64,000 bases of DNA from Carboxylicivirga litoralis. GTDB taxonomy: Bacteria; Bacteroidota; Bacteroidia; Bacteroidales; Marinilabiliaceae. The notes under the pieces were generated by a model. The model worked only from the letters and a program-made list of their open reading frames with translations. It made no database searches and had not been told where the DNA came from. Shown piece by piece: positions 26,501-34,407 of the stretch (position 1 is its first letter; every line of letters begins with the position of its first letter). The translations under genes and the position numbers were made by a program. The stretch is taken from the NCBI RefSeq assembly GCF_025499605.1, contig NZ_JAFMVC010000019.1:1-64000 (forward strand), written 5' to 3'.

Positions 26501-27957
26501 CGATTCCAGCTCCTGAAAAGCTGAAAGTGGCGCCAACGCAGAATATAAAGGTACAGCCTGTTAAGGTTTTCCCTATGCGGGCAAAAGCGGAGTTTGAAGC
26601 AGAGCCGCAACCCAAGGCGCATCGCATCAATAAAGACTATCAGGTGCAGCAGGCCGGCTTTCAGAAGCTGCAAACTACTAAAGTGAAGGCCAGTGATAAC
26701 CTGGTTAACAGGGTGAAATTCGACGTGGAAGAGTACCAGTTTAACTTTTTTAAGCGCATGAATCTGCGTCTCATGCCGCTCAAGCACCAGTTTGGCGATA
26801 CAAGGCATCGCTGGGTGGATTATCGCCTGTTGGCTGCATCGCGCTACGACGAGTATTTCGATAAAATACTGGCTGCCAATCCCGATTTGAAAACATCGCG
26901 ATTGAGCGAATGGAAGGAGCGTGTGAGTATACCAAGTTCGGCCCGTCCAAAGGCGCCCGAGATAGATTATATTATTCCGACTTTTGAATGGCGTAAAACA
27001 AAAAATGCCACCGCGATGAGGCATCAGCGCATGGGTGGTGGCTTGCGTATTTTTATTAAGCGGCCATGGTTCTCATCAGGCGATGACGAAATGCTGGGCG
27101 TGTTATTGCCTGAGAAAGGCTATAACCCAACCAGTTTTGTCAGTCAATCGCCGGGTTATAACACTGATTATACCAGTTGGGGAATGGATCCGCTGTTGTA
27201 TTCAGTGCAGCCACAGGCTTATTCGCCTAAACCGGAAGATTTCTTTATGAACCCGGTCATTGACCATGATTTGCAATACCCTGATAAAAACGAGCGCGCT
27301 AAAGTGGTGGCTTATCCGGTGCATTTTGACGAAGACCGGCAAGTGTGGTTTGCCGATATTCGTATTAATCCGCAAAACATGTATTTCCCATTTGTTAAAC
27401 TGGCCCTGGCCCGCTATCAGCCCTATTCCGTTCGGACAGATACCGAAGATGTGTGTTTGTCGCCTGTTGTATCGGCTAACTTTAACCAGTTGGTGCCCGA
27501 ACGACAAACCACCGTTCATTTTAATAAAGAAGACATCAATCATAAGTTATCTATCACCGTTGAGGGAACCATTTATAATGAGCGATATGCGAAATATGGT
27601 AATTATAACTTCTTAAAAATAAGCTTTCAGGATACAAAGTATTCACGACCCATTTATGGTACGGTTATGGATGACCAGGTTGATAAGGATTTACTCGAAG
27701 AGACGCTGGTGATTCGCATTTCGGGCAAGCATGTGACGAACAACCGTTATTCCATAAGTCGTGAGTTTAAGTTACCGGGCAAGTATAAAAAAGATGCTTA
27801 CCAGATTGTGATTGAAGAGTATGAAAGAGGCCCCAATCGTATTGCTGGTCTGCCTACTGCCTATCAGAACCGGTTGGAGCAAACCGAGCAAACCGACCGC
27901 CTGATTTATGCCGATGTGTTTAATGTGAATGAAACCGAAATGACGATATCGGGATAA
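23578..27957 (+). CDS. Giant protein of unknown function, partner of the Tat-signal protein
   Basis: A 1459-residue protein without a signal peptide, transmembrane segment or sorting tail. I do not know its function. Conserved-looking stretches are the N-terminal LLKLSVFVSIKL followed by AFPDVLAWPDKV; YRLRIRTVDLAGNSV near 596; LPDPMAAGVAVFLADDYE near 755; GRHWMVSPSREMELVHALQQ near 876; and FGDTRHRWVDYRLLAASRY near 1071. I have a recollection of large actinobacterial hypothetical proteins with similar motifs, but could not check it. About residues 120-260 and 980-1050 are rich in charged residues, glutamine and proline, like linkers. The same strand, spacing and matching size make it the likely partner of the Tat-signal protein at 18723-23378; it could travel with it through Tat or stay inside. 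Confidence 0.8.
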   Translation: MEIILTTLPHERDLENNLLKLSVFVSIKLNTPSDTTLNAFPDVLAWPDKVLNTDFAFRLEDGSLLEAELDKAKIQTDLYQHILHPEIKVDDFKDDEELVNKRIFSFPVKHVQDFIFKTVKEEAVINPSRKIKPERFVDELQLGAISQYKLQKDAVKQVAERQVRQTSAQPLMVRRQDEDVKIRQAVKVDRFKRFSKQMNPKSDFAELRQFHKVDKAFKTTPKLKLEKPRFEFHDVMATINSYPQIMRKMGFVLDFTIPFNNSIPSKGTLTVVPQNLDLSEDYALSIPSTAYEITDEGFFTRDRSNSLFKQGFVRINSDDFEVVQIDADGAALKTNNMAESKVQEIARFYEVKNEISRSKVIRQEVLDEVEPPQEEGLPYMRSAGIAITKNGMAEHLVKRIERNVQLKNEFKAEQVKTFDAKSLKIKSNTPLPMASFKVKMPSNALYSDDVVQGYRMDIAYEEEPDKWYSLHWRQDVYQWFDESNTAHPIDGIVPDEGFIQLGLSEDPDEPDDVFVSETLARWEGWSLSVRKPGYAINESDDYELKDGETEKRDFVHKSKTLEAKKYAYDSDLDFRVHAESKSIAGTLPRLRFGKAYRLRIRTVDLAGNSVAHTFITSDKNSSERTGIKYLRYEPLASPIVLVGNQLKDGEFLEEMVIRSNYDQSVSDYEASKAINGLQLDNHSLRYLLPPKNSQLMAECHGMFEKAFGDAQKAKEIYQIITSHEGLYQQDEKNKEKVYQPSEVEVIYLPDPMAAGVAVFLADDYEHTHTQEFSPQLFSFFTKDEVQPQHTDAVTIPEDWYKSGFIRIKLEEGDYHSNWNVSNKQLTFYLPKGIRSRIRFSTFWRESDLKELSAIWQMVKDESDDNLKEAKELAFTGRHWMVSPSREMELVHALQQPLDAPVIEELLPNRQFKTTHADINIRFDIHGESTEKVELQARWKEQWDDGISVAIKEKEGSNSVPDILINYHDDVVTKGTIPAPEKLKVAPTQNIKVQPVKVFPMRAKAEFEAEPQPKAHRINKDYQVQQAGFQKLQTTKVKASDNLVNRVKFDVEEYQFNFFKRMNLRLMPLKHQFGDTRHRWVDYRLLAASRYDEYFDKILAANPDLKTSRLSEWKERVSIPSSARPKAPEIDYIIPTFEWRKTKNATAMRHQRMGGGLRIFIKRPWFSSGDDEMLGVLLPEKGYNPTSFVSQSPGYNTDYTSWGMDPLLYSVQPQAYSPKPEDFFMNPVIDHDLQYPDKNERAKVVAYPVHFDEDRQVWFADIRINPQNMYFPFVKLALARYQPYSVRTDTEDVCLSPVVSANFNQLVPERQTTVHFNKEDINHKLSITVEGTIYNERYAKYGNYNFLKISFQDTKYSRPIYGTVMDDQVDKDLLEETLVIRISGKHVTNNRYSISREFKLPGKYKKDAYQIVIEEYERGPNRIAGLPTAYQNRLEQTEQTDRLIYADVFNVNETEMTISG

Positions 27958-27970
27958 TAATCAATAGATT

Positions 27971-28002
27971 CCCTCGAGGCTTGCCTCGGGGGCAGCTTTT
28001 TT
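27971..28002 (+). terminator. Probable terminator after the giant-gene pair
   Basis: CCCTCGAGGC (27971-27980) pairs with GCCTCGGGGG (27983-27992) with one wobble and a 2-nt loop (so the inner pairs probably open), followed after 4 nt by six T residues. Confidence 0.65.
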
Positions 28003-28028
28003 CTCTCCATAATTATTGGGTTGATTAC

Positions 28029-28301
28029 CAATTGTCAGACAAACAGGTGTCTCAGTATATCGTACGGACTGCGCAATATAATATCCCGACCGCGCAATGG
28101 ATTTTCCCTTTCGCTCAGTCAATAGTACTGAGCGCGCAATGCATTGTACTGGCTTGGCAACGGATTTCCCCGAGTTCTCAGTGAATTTCCCCAAGCTCTC
28201 AGTCCATATTCCCGTTTGCGCATACTATTGTAACGGCTGCGCCATGATATGTAACAGTGGTCCACGCTGCTGTACGAATCTCTTTGTGTGGCAGCATTTG
28301 C
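28029..28301. repeat. Degenerate 21-bp tandem array, about 13 units
   Basis: Read from 28050 in steps of 21 bp the sequence gives units that start GCGCAAT, GCTCAGT or TCTCAGT, have ATT in the middle and end CCCGnnT or ACTGnCT. Clear units begin at 28071, 28092, 28113, 28134, 28155, 28176, 28197, 28218 and 28239; units at 28029, 28050, 28260 and 28281 are weaker. The phase never slips. The array is in convergent intergenic DNA, after a terminator and before the ddl stop codon. Open frames across it on both strands read as 7-residue repeats, but they are an effect of the period and are not called as genes. Confidence 0.75.
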
Positions 28302-28312
28302 GCGGAAGTGTG

Positions 28313-28457
28313 TGTCTTAAGTCTTTTATCTTAAATCTTTCTACTGTGCTCGATCTTCAGTCCTCTGTCTACCTCGCAATAGCATAACAGATAATTTTAA
28401 TGAATCTTCACACCATATAAATCATCTTGAGTTCTTATGTCTTAAATCTTGATACTA
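28313..28457. repeat. 7-bp-period low-complexity spacer
   Basis: From 28313 the sequence falls into 7-mers TGTCTTA AGTCTTT TATCTTA AATCTTT (shown as separate words) and further, weaker ones to 28375. A second block at 28423-28457 repeats the pattern and ends one base before the ddl stop codon. A similar block in inverted orientation is at 57720-57761. Confidence 0.55.
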
Positions 28458-28458
28458 A

Positions 28459-29427
28459 TTAAAACTCATTCTCAATAATCTCACTAAACACCTCATTAAT
28501 ATCCAATCCGGCAGCTTTAATCTGCTGAGGGATAAAGCTGGTGATGGTCATACCAGGTGTGGTATTGACTTCGAGCAGGAATATTTTGTTATCGCTGATG
28601 ATATAATCGATACGTACAATGCCTTTGCAGCCCAGTATGTCGTAGATAAGAGACGAGATAGACTGGATGCGGTCGCGCACAGCATCTTCTATGCGGGCAG
28701 GTGTGATTTCTTCCACTTTACTGGCAGTGTATTTGGCTTCAAAGTCGAAGAATTCATTCTTGCTCACTACCTCGGTAACCGGAAATACTGTTTGCTTGTT
28801 CCTTGTTTTATACAAACCACAAGTCACTTCTGTACCCGCCACAAACTGCTCAATAATCACTTCATCACTCTCGGTGAAAGCCTTTTCGATAGCAGGTGTT
28901 AATTGCTCAGCCTCCTGAACCTTGGTTATGCCAAAGCTCGAACCGCCTGCATTGGGTTTAACAAAACAAGGTAAGCCCAGTTGCTCAACAATATCTTTGT
29001 CGTTAAAGCTATTGCCCTTTCTCACTAGAACCGAATCGGCAACAGCCACACCAAATCCTTTCAGGTAGGTATTGCAGGTAAACTTATTAAAGCTGATAGC
29101 TGCAGCCTGCACATCACAAGTGCTATGCGGAATGCCCAGCATATTGAAATAGCCCTGAAGCAGGCCATCTTCGCCCGGTGTTCCATGAATGGTGATGTAG
29201 GCAAAATCAATGCTTATTTTCTCATTTCTAATTATGAATGAAAAATCATTTTTATCAACAGGATATTCTTCATCATCTACTACAGCACACCATTTTTCCT
29301 TGGTAATCAATATGGGGTAACGTTTGTATTTGGTTTCATCGATAAAGGTCATGACACCTTCTTTACTTTTTTCAGAAACAATTATTTCAGACGAATAGCC
29401 GCCATATATGATACCAATGTTTTTCAT
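28459..29427 (-). CDS. ddl: D-alanine--D-alanine ligase
   Basis: Cytosolic ATP-grasp ligase that makes D-Ala-D-Ala for peptidoglycan. The ATG at 29427 is chosen because it begins the family N-terminus MKNIGIIYGGYSSE; a longer frame upstream would overlap rluD. In this reading it has 323 residues. Landmarks are GTPGEDGLLQGYFNMLGIPHSTCD near 90-110, the ATP-grasp segment PCFVKPNAGGSSFGITKV near 155, EVIIEQFVAGTEVTCGLY near 195, and IVRIDYIISDNKIFLLEVNTTPGMT near 275-300 with the metal-binding Glu and Asn. It is the last gene of a run with the PASTA protein and rluD, an order commonly found in Bacteroidota. Confidence 0.95.
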   Translation of the reverse strand: MKNIGIIYGGYSSEIIVSEKSKEGVMTFIDETKYKRYPILITKEKWCAVVDDEEYPVDKNDFSFIIRNEKISIDFAYITIHGTPGEDGLLQGYFNMLGIPHSTCDVQAAAISFNKFTCNTYLKGFGVAVADSVLVRKGNSFNDKDIVEQLGLPCFVKPNAGGSSFGITKVQEAEQLTPAIEKAFTESDEVIIEQFVAGTEVTCGLYKTRNKQTVFPVTEVVSKNEFFDFEAKYTASKVEEITPARIEDAVRDRIQSISSLIYDILGCKGIVRIDYIISDNKIFLLEVNTTPGMTITSFIPQQIKAAGLDINEVFSEIIENEF

Positions 29428-29455
29428 AGTTGTAATAGAGATTTGGTTTTTATGA

Positions 29456-30505
29456 TTAGTCATTTTCGCGTCCTGCAATATAGCCTCGCCACTTTTCAAT
29501 AGCTTCCATCATATCATCCGGAATATCGGTATTGAAAGCGATGTATTCCTTCGATGTTGGATGCACAAAGCCAAGTGTTTTGGCATGTAGTGCTTGTCGT
29601 GGTAATATCTTAAAGCAGTTTTGTACAAATTGCTTGTATTTTGTAAAGGTCGTTCCTTTTAATATTTGGTGTCCGCCATAGCGTTCATCGTTAAAAAGTG
29701 GATGACCAATGTATTTCATATGTGCACGAATCTGGTGAGTTCGGCCAGTTTCCAGTCGGCATTCAACCAACGATACATAGCCCAATCGTTCTAACACTTT
29801 ATAATGCGTCACGGCGTGCTTGCCTCTGTCGCCATCGGGGAAAACAGCCATTTGCTTTCTATCTTGCAGGCTACGGCCAATATTACCAACAATGGTACCT
29901 TCGTCTTCTTTGGGTTGCCCCCAAACCAGCGCCACATAGGTGCGGGTTGATGTTTTTTCAAAAAATTGACGAGCCAGGAAGTTTTTGGCTTGCTCGGTTT
30001 TAGCGACTACCAATAAGCCAGATGTGTCTTTATCAATGCGGTGTACCAACCCTGGCCGCGGATCTTCAGAGTTGAACAGTTCAACATCTTTAAGGTGCCA
30101 GGCCAATGCATTCACCATGGTATCGGTATAATTACCATGTCCGGGATGCACCACCATTCCCGGTTTTTTATTAATGATTATCAAGTCATCATCTTCGTAA
30201 GGAATATCCAAAGGAATGTCTTGCGCAATAATTTTCAGCTCGCGGCGAGGAAAAGACATAACGATGGTAATGACTTCGTTGGGCTTAATCTTATAGTTGG
30301 ATTTAACCGGCACATCATTCACCCTAATATTGCCGGCAGCAGCAGCATCCTGAATCTTATTGCGCGATGCATTATCAACACGATTCACCAGGAATTTATC
30401 TATACGCAGCGGTTTCTGTCCGGGATCGGTTACAAATCGGTAATGCTCATACAACTCATTACTTTCATCTAACTCATCTAATTCTTCTTGTATGTGCTCA
30501 GCCAT
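29456..30505 (-). CDS. rluD: RluA/RluD-family 23S rRNA pseudouridine synthase
   Basis: Converts uridines of large-subunit rRNA to pseudouridine. The 349 residues comprise an acidic N-terminal extension (about 1-25, EELDELDESNELYEHY), an S4 RNA-binding domain at about 30-95 (RIDKFLVNRVDNASRNKIQ, GNIRVNDVPVKSNYKIKPNE) and the catalytic domain with the RluA motif HRIDKDTSGLLVVAKT near 160, which holds the catalytic Asp. GRTHQIRAHMKYIGHPLFND is also present. The stop is 28 bp before the ddl start. Orthology to RluD rather than RluC is an inference from the S4 domain and gene order; the symbol is therefore tentative. Confidence 0.88.
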   Translation of the reverse strand: MAEHIQEELDELDESNELYEHYRFVTDPGQKPLRIDKFLVNRVDNASRNKIQDAAAAGNIRVNDVPVKSNYKIKPNEVITIVMSFPRRELKIIAQDIPLDIPYEDDDLIIINKKPGMVVHPGHGNYTDTMVNALAWHLKDVELFNSEDPRPGLVHRIDKDTSGLLVVAKTEQAKNFLARQFFEKTSTRTYVALVWGQPKEDEGTIVGNIGRSLQDRKQMAVFPDGDRGKHAVTHYKVLERLGYVSLVECRLETGRTHQIRAHMKYIGHPLFNDERYGGHQILKGTTFTKYKQFVQNCFKILPRQALHAKTLGFVHPTSKEYIAFNTDIPDDMMEAIEKWRGYIAGREND

Positions 30506-30528
30506 TATGCTTGCTCTATTTTATTGTT

Positions 30529-31368
30529 TTATAAGTCGATATTTTCTTCCACATCTACATCTGGTGGAAACAGTTCGGGATATAGCTTGGTGGAATCTAC
30601 ACTTAGCCATACATCAATGGAGGCGCCAAGAGGAATTCGTGCACCTGTTTCGGCCGATGGTTGTTGTTGCCAAATAGTAGCAGACAATGAGTCTTCTTCT
30701 GTTTGTACCGATTCATCGTAAATAACCGCACCAACGTTTAAGGAAACAGATACAGAATAACTTTGTGCTTCTTCCAATGTTAGGGCAGTTAAATCTGGTA
30801 CATTGGTTCGTTCGGTGCTCAAACCTTTACCAATGTGCATATCTATAATAGATCCTTTTAGCACAACTGTTCCTGGCTCAACTGGCTTGCCTTTGTACAA
30901 TTGTTGCAATACCAGGTTGCGATATTCGCTTGGCACATAAATCAATTCGCCGGCTACCAAACCATATGATTCAAGAATCACTTTGGCATTTCGTAGCGAG
31001 TAGTCAATTAAGTTAGGTATCTGCACTTTTTCGGGCGCAATAGCTTTGATGGTAAAGTGGATGTTACGGTTTTCTTTCACCATGCTACCTGGAGCAGGAA
31101 TCTGTTCGATGACGGCACCTGGCAAATAATCGTCCACATGCACCGAATCAATTATATTGTAGCGGAAATCTTTTTCCTCAATCAGTTTACTGAACTGTTC
31201 TTCGGTTAAGCCTCTAAAATCGGGTACCGGGTAGTATTCGCCATGATTGGTGTAAATATTAAGACTTACAAAAGTGGCAATTAAGGCCAATGAAATAACT
31301 ACAACTGCAATGACGATATTTTTTACAAATACGTTGTTCAGCAGGTTTTTAAGAATTGACATATGCAT
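30529..31368 (-). CDS. Membrane-anchored PASTA domain protein
   Basis: A 279-residue protein with one N-terminal transmembrane segment at about 17-37 (VKNIVIAVVVISLALIATFVS), so the bulk lies in the periplasm. Three PASTA domains follow: about 45-110 (YPVPDFRGLTEEQFSKL), 115-190 (VQIPNLIDYSLRNAKVIL) and 195-265 (TNVPDLTALTLEEAQ). PASTA domains bind peptidoglycan or muropeptides in other bacteria. No kinase or transpeptidase domain is attached. The gene comes directly before rluD and ddl, so a role tied to cell-wall synthesis is plausible. The start could also be the second Met (MSILKN), two codons later. Confidence 0.88.
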   Translation of the reverse strand: MHMSILKNLLNNVFVKNIVIAVVVISLALIATFVSLNIYTNHGEYYPVPDFRGLTEEQFSKLIEEKDFRYNIIDSVHVDDYLPGAVIEQIPAPGSMVKENRNIHFTIKAIAPEKVQIPNLIDYSLRNAKVILESYGLVAGELIYVPSEYRNLVLQQLYKGKPVEPGTVVLKGSIIDMHIGKGLSTERTNVPDLTALTLEEAQSYSVSVSLNVGAVIYDESVQTEEDSLSATIWQQQPSAETGARIPLGASIDVWLSVDSTKLYPELFPPDVDVEENIDL

Positions 31369-31486
31369 AGGTTTGCAACAGTTTCCCTTATTCGGGCAAC
31401 TGTTTAATAAGTATCAGCTTTCTATATTGTTCAAAAATAGTAAAAACCTGAATGATTTTAACTTCAACAACCAAACTTAAGGGCAT

Positions 31487-31527
31487 AAAAAAAGTAAAGA
31501 ACCCAATGAGAGGATTCTTTACTTTTT
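31487..31527 (-). terminator. Terminator after rpmH
   Basis: Read on the minus strand, AAAAAGTAAAGAA and TTCTTTACTTTTT form a 13-bp stem around a 13-nt loop, followed by T residues. It separates rpmH from the PASTA-rluD-ddl run. Confidence 0.85.
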
Positions 31528-31549
31528 ATATTTTGAAAGCTAATTATAA

Positions 31550-31708
31550 TTAAGCTTTGTGTCTTTTTTCGCTAGAAACAGTTAATTTCTTACGTCCTTT
31601 AGCTCTTCTTGAAGCTAATACTTTACGACCACTTGCGCTGGCCATTCTTTCGCGGAAACCATGCTTGTTTCTTCTCTTTCTGTTCGATGGTTGGAATGTC
31701 CTTTTCAT
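31550..31708 (-). CDS. rpmH: 50S ribosomal protein L34
   Basis: A 52-residue basic protein of the large ribosomal subunit. The sequence starts [18 protein letters not shown], continues [20 protein letters not shown] and ends SSEKRHKA, the standard L34 pattern with a short C-terminal extension. It was read directly from the minus strand, with ATG at 31706-31708 and TAA at 31550-31552. It has its own promoter box upstream and a terminator downstream. The usual neighbour rnpA is not next to it. Confidence 0.98.
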   Translation of the reverse strand: MKRTFQPSNRKRRNKHGFRERMASASGRKVLASRRAKGRKKLTVSSEKRHKA

Positions 31709-31818
31709 TGTATGTAATTTTTTTATTCTTCGTAATAGTCGCTTTTCAAATGGATTCTTTCGGGATTGTCCTCCGCCTGAATTGCTAAGCTAAGTTGTTA
31801 CCCTAGCTTTTCGGACTG

Positions 31819-31848
31819 CAAAAATACACGTTTTTTTTATCTTCCAAA
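31819..31848 (-). promoter_or_regulatory. Promoter of rpmH
   Basis: On the minus strand a -7 box TATTTTTG (31819-31826) lies 18 bp after a TTTG (31845-31848). Transcription would start near 31814, giving a leader of about 105 nt before the rpmH ATG. Confidence 0.55.
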
Positions 31849-31899
31849 AAAAAATGAGTGCTTTTTTCTGTTTGCTTTTTATTCACGGTTAAAAGCTTA

Positions 31900-32520
31900 C
31901 TACATTGAAAGGTGGATTACTTTTTTTGTTTCGAAAAACTCCTCTTCAAAGTAGTTGGTTAATGGAGTTACCGAAGCTCTGTTTTCAAAAGCTTTTAACT
32001 CATCATCAAAGTCACCACCTTTTAGGTAAATTATACCATTGGTGATGGCATTTTTGTTTTCTGTAAGAAATTTATTTTGGCAAAGCTTAACAAAAGCAGG
32101 AAATGCTGTTACAGCACGACTGATTATAAAATCGTATTGTTTGGGGTGATTTTCTACACGTACCTGTTCAGCTGTCAGGTTTTCTAGTCCTAAGGCTTCA
32201 GCTACCCCTTTGACTACTTTTATTTTTTTTCCGATGGAATCAATAGAATGAAACTGACAATCTGGAAACATAATCGCTAATGGAATGCTGGGGAATCCAC
32301 CTCCACAGCCAACATCTAATATTGTAGTTCCTTTTTCAAATTGAATGAATGAAGCAATGCCTAATGAGTGCAAAACATGTCGCTCATAAAAATGATCCAT
32401 GTCTTTACGCGAGATAACATTGATTTTAGAATTCCATTCAGCATATAATTTGCCAAGCATGCCTAACTTTTCTTCAATGGAAGGCGCTAAGTCTGGAAAG
32501 TACTTTTTAATTAATTCCAT
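31900..32520 (-). CDS. rsmG: 16S rRNA (guanine(527)-N(7))-methyltransferase
   Basis: SAM-dependent methyltransferase that modifies G527 in the 530 loop of 16S rRNA. The 206-residue protein has the N-terminal helix with EWNSKINVISRKDMDHFYERHVLHSL, the SAM motif TTILDVGCGGGFPSIPLAI at about 65-85, SIDSIGKKIKVVKGVAEALGL, and YDFIISRAVTAFPAF, all characteristic of RsmG (GidB). It is on the minus strand downstream of the sigma factor gene with a 57-bp gap. Confidence 0.96.
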   Translation of the reverse strand: MELIKKYFPDLAPSIEEKLGMLGKLYAEWNSKINVISRKDMDHFYERHVLHSLGIASFIQFEKGTTILDVGCGGGFPSIPLAIMFPDCQFHSIDSIGKKIKVVKGVAEALGLENLTAEQVRVENHPKQYDFIISRAVTAFPAFVKLCQNKFLTENKNAITNGIIYLKGGDFDDELKAFENRASVTPLTNYFEEEFFETKKVIHLSM

Positions 32521-32577
32521 AATAATAACACAGGATGCAAATCCTGATAAGTATAATGATTAGAAAACAGATAGTGA

Positions 32578-33186
32578 TTATCCTAATTTAATATCCGAGT
32601 TTTTAAGCGTATTGAAGAGTAATTCGCGCGCTCTGAATAATTGCGCTTTTACTGTTCCGAGCGGTAAGTCCAATTCTTCAGCAATTTCTTCGTACGAAAA
32701 CTCTTTAAAATAGCGTAACTCAATTAGTATGCGATAGCGGGGTTTCAGTTTTTTAACCACAGTGCGCATTAGCACTTTTTTTTGCTGTTTGATCAGATGT
32801 TCCTCCGGATCGGGTGTTTCATCTTTTAGGTGAATGGGTTGATCGTTTTCTTTATCATCGGTAATACCACCATCAATTGAAACAATATTATTGCGTTTTT
32901 TTCTAAGGAAATCGATACAGTTATTGGATGCAATTTTAAACAACCAGGTGCTAAAAGCATAATTAGGAGAGTACTGGTGAATGTTTTTAAAGGCTTTGCC
33001 AAATGCTTCAATGGTTAAGTCTTCGGCGTCACTTTTGTTATTCACCATCTTGAGAAGCATGAAGTAAATAGCATCTCTATAGCGGCCCATGAGTTCGGCA
33101 AACGCTTTCTGGTCGCCTTTAACCGCTAATTCTACTAAGTCTAAATCATATTTTGCCTTGTCAGATAGATTCGGATTTACTTCCAT
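32578..33186 (-). CDS. ECF-type RNA polymerase sigma factor
   Basis: A 202-residue sigma70-family factor with regions 2 and 4 only. Region 2 is at about 25-95 (LMGRYRDAIYFMLLKMVNNKSDAEDLTIEAFGKAF, with STWLFKIASNNCIDFLRKKR in 2.3/2.4). Region 4 lies at about 140-195 (LKPRYRILIELRYFKEFSYEEIAEELDLPLGTVKAQLFRARELL). A charged linker (DDKENDQPIHLKDETPDPEE) lies between them. No anti-sigma gene is next to it. The gene start overlaps the end of the glycosyltransferase gene by 10 bp, so the two are co-transcribed. This type is often a constitutively made ECF of Bacteroidota; its regulon cannot be read here. Confidence 0.92.
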   Translation of the reverse strand: MEVNPNLSDKAKYDLDLVELAVKGDQKAFAELMGRYRDAIYFMLLKMVNNKSDAEDLTIEAFGKAFKNIHQYSPNYAFSTWLFKIASNNCIDFLRKKRNNIVSIDGGITDDKENDQPIHLKDETPDPEEHLIKQQKKVLMRTVVKKLKPRYRILIELRYFKEFSYEEIAEELDLPLGTVKAQLFRARELLFNTLKNSDIKLG

Positions 33187-34292
33187 TTCTTCTTCTTTGC
33201 ACTAATAATGTTATTTACCCAAATGCTTCCAACGACAATTGGTGTCAGGAAATCAAAAAGGATGGTTGCCCAGTATAATTTGTTTTCTCCCATCTTATTA
33301 GCCGCTTTAGCAAGTACTATATGTAATACAACTAATCGGCTTATAAATAACCCTGCCGTTATGGGAACAAAAGTAGGAAAAAAAAGTGAACAAAGTGTTA
33401 AGACCCAAAATATTTGACGGGTCATTACCTCTGTAATTAACCATGTTTTTATTCCGAATTTATATAAAGGAGCAGTGGTCAGATGCCTTGATTTACGTGT
33501 TATCCATTCGTTAAAGTTTTTTGGTGCTACAGATATTGTTTGACTCTCAAAACCTGTTTGAATGGTTGTGTTATGCTTTGTGGCACATCGACGCATAAAT
33601 AAATCGTCGTCGCCAGAAGCTATGTTTAAATAATGTTTAAATACATCGCTTTTTTCGAATAATGATTTGGTGTAGGCCATGTTGCGACCAACTGCCATAA
33701 ATGGTTTTTTGCGTAGCCCAAATCCCATGTATTGAACGGCATTAAAAAAAGTTTCGTAGCGTAAAAACAGATTGAAAAAGCCTTTCTTTTTTTCATAGCG
33801 TCCATGGCCCACTACAATTTGTTTATCATCGTTAAACTGGCTGCTTATTTCAGTCAACCAGTTTTGAGATGCTGGCTGGCAATCAGCATCGGTGAATACC
33901 AAATGCTCAAAATTAGCGGCTTTAATCCCAATCGTTAAGGCCAGTTTCTTTCCTTCGTAATGTTGACGGCTATGGGGTATGTTGGTATAATAAAGATTTT
34001 TGTGTTCTGTTTTTAACTGGGCCAATACCATTTCCGTATCATCGGTTGAGCAATCATTCACCACAATTACTTCAAACTGTGGATGATTTTGATGACAAAC
34101 AGAAGGTAAAAAAGCTTTCAGGTTTTCAGCTTCGTTTTTGGCGCATATGATGACGGAAACCGGAAGTAGTTTGGTGTTTTGTTCAGGAACAAATAAACCT
34201 GGTTTCAGCATAAAGTATAAGTGATAAAATAACTGGAAAAGCCAGGTGAAAGCATAAATTCCGATAACGATATATAATGTTGTTTCCTCCAC
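33177..34292 (-). CDS. Family 2 glycosyltransferase, membrane-bound
   Basis: A 371-residue membrane glycosyltransferase. An N-terminal transmembrane helix (about 5-27, LYIVIGIYAFTWLFQLFYHLYF) precedes a GT-A domain: VSVIICAKNEAENLKAFLPS, then VIVVNDCSTDDTE, then the metal-binding VFTDADCQPAS (DxD-type TDAD), and a later DDDLFMRR in the acceptor region. Two or three C-terminal transmembrane helices follow from about 285 (WVLTLCSLFFPTFVPITAGLFISRLVVLH). The domain order matches processive or lipid-linked GT2 enzymes; donor and acceptor are unknown. It is the first gene of the GT2-sigma-rsmG run, divergent from tgt. Confidence 0.9.
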   Translation of the reverse strand: MEETTLYIVIGIYAFTWLFQLFYHLYFMLKPGLFVPEQNTKLLPVSVIICAKNEAENLKAFLPSVCHQNHPQFEVIVVNDCSTDDTEMVLAQLKTEHKNLYYTNIPHSRQHYEGKKLALTIGIKAANFEHLVFTDADCQPASQNWLTEISSQFNDDKQIVVGHGRYEKKKGFFNLFLRYETFFNAVQYMGFGLRKKPFMAVGRNMAYTKSLFEKSDVFKHYLNIASGDDDLFMRRCATKHNTTIQTGFESQTISVAPKNFNEWITRKSRHLTTAPLYKFGIKTWLITEVMTRQIFWVLTLCSLFFPTFVPITAGLFISRLVVLHIVLAKAANKMGENKLYWATILFDFLTPIVVGSIWVNNIISAKKKKWK

Positions 34293-34407
34293 AGAATTGA
34301 ATTTTATTCAAAAATGCAACAAATTTCAAGAAATAACCTGTTTCAATACGTTCATTTTTGAAAGTAGTTGTAAATAAAAATATTTCCATAACGATGCTGG
34401 CTCAACA

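Noticed and set aside
26464-27024. 186-residue minus-strand frame inside the second giant gene
   Set aside because: It is a shadow of the strongly coding plus strand, with no family pattern or upstream signal.
28029-28301. CRISPR array
   Set aside because: There are no identical repeats separated by unique spacers; every 21-bp unit is degenerate along its whole length, and no cas gene is nearby.
27961-28387. Open frames on both strands across the 21-bp array, with 7-residue repeats
   Set aside because: Any array with a period divisible by three stays open in several frames; frames on both strands look alike, there is no start context, and the units show no codon-like conservation.
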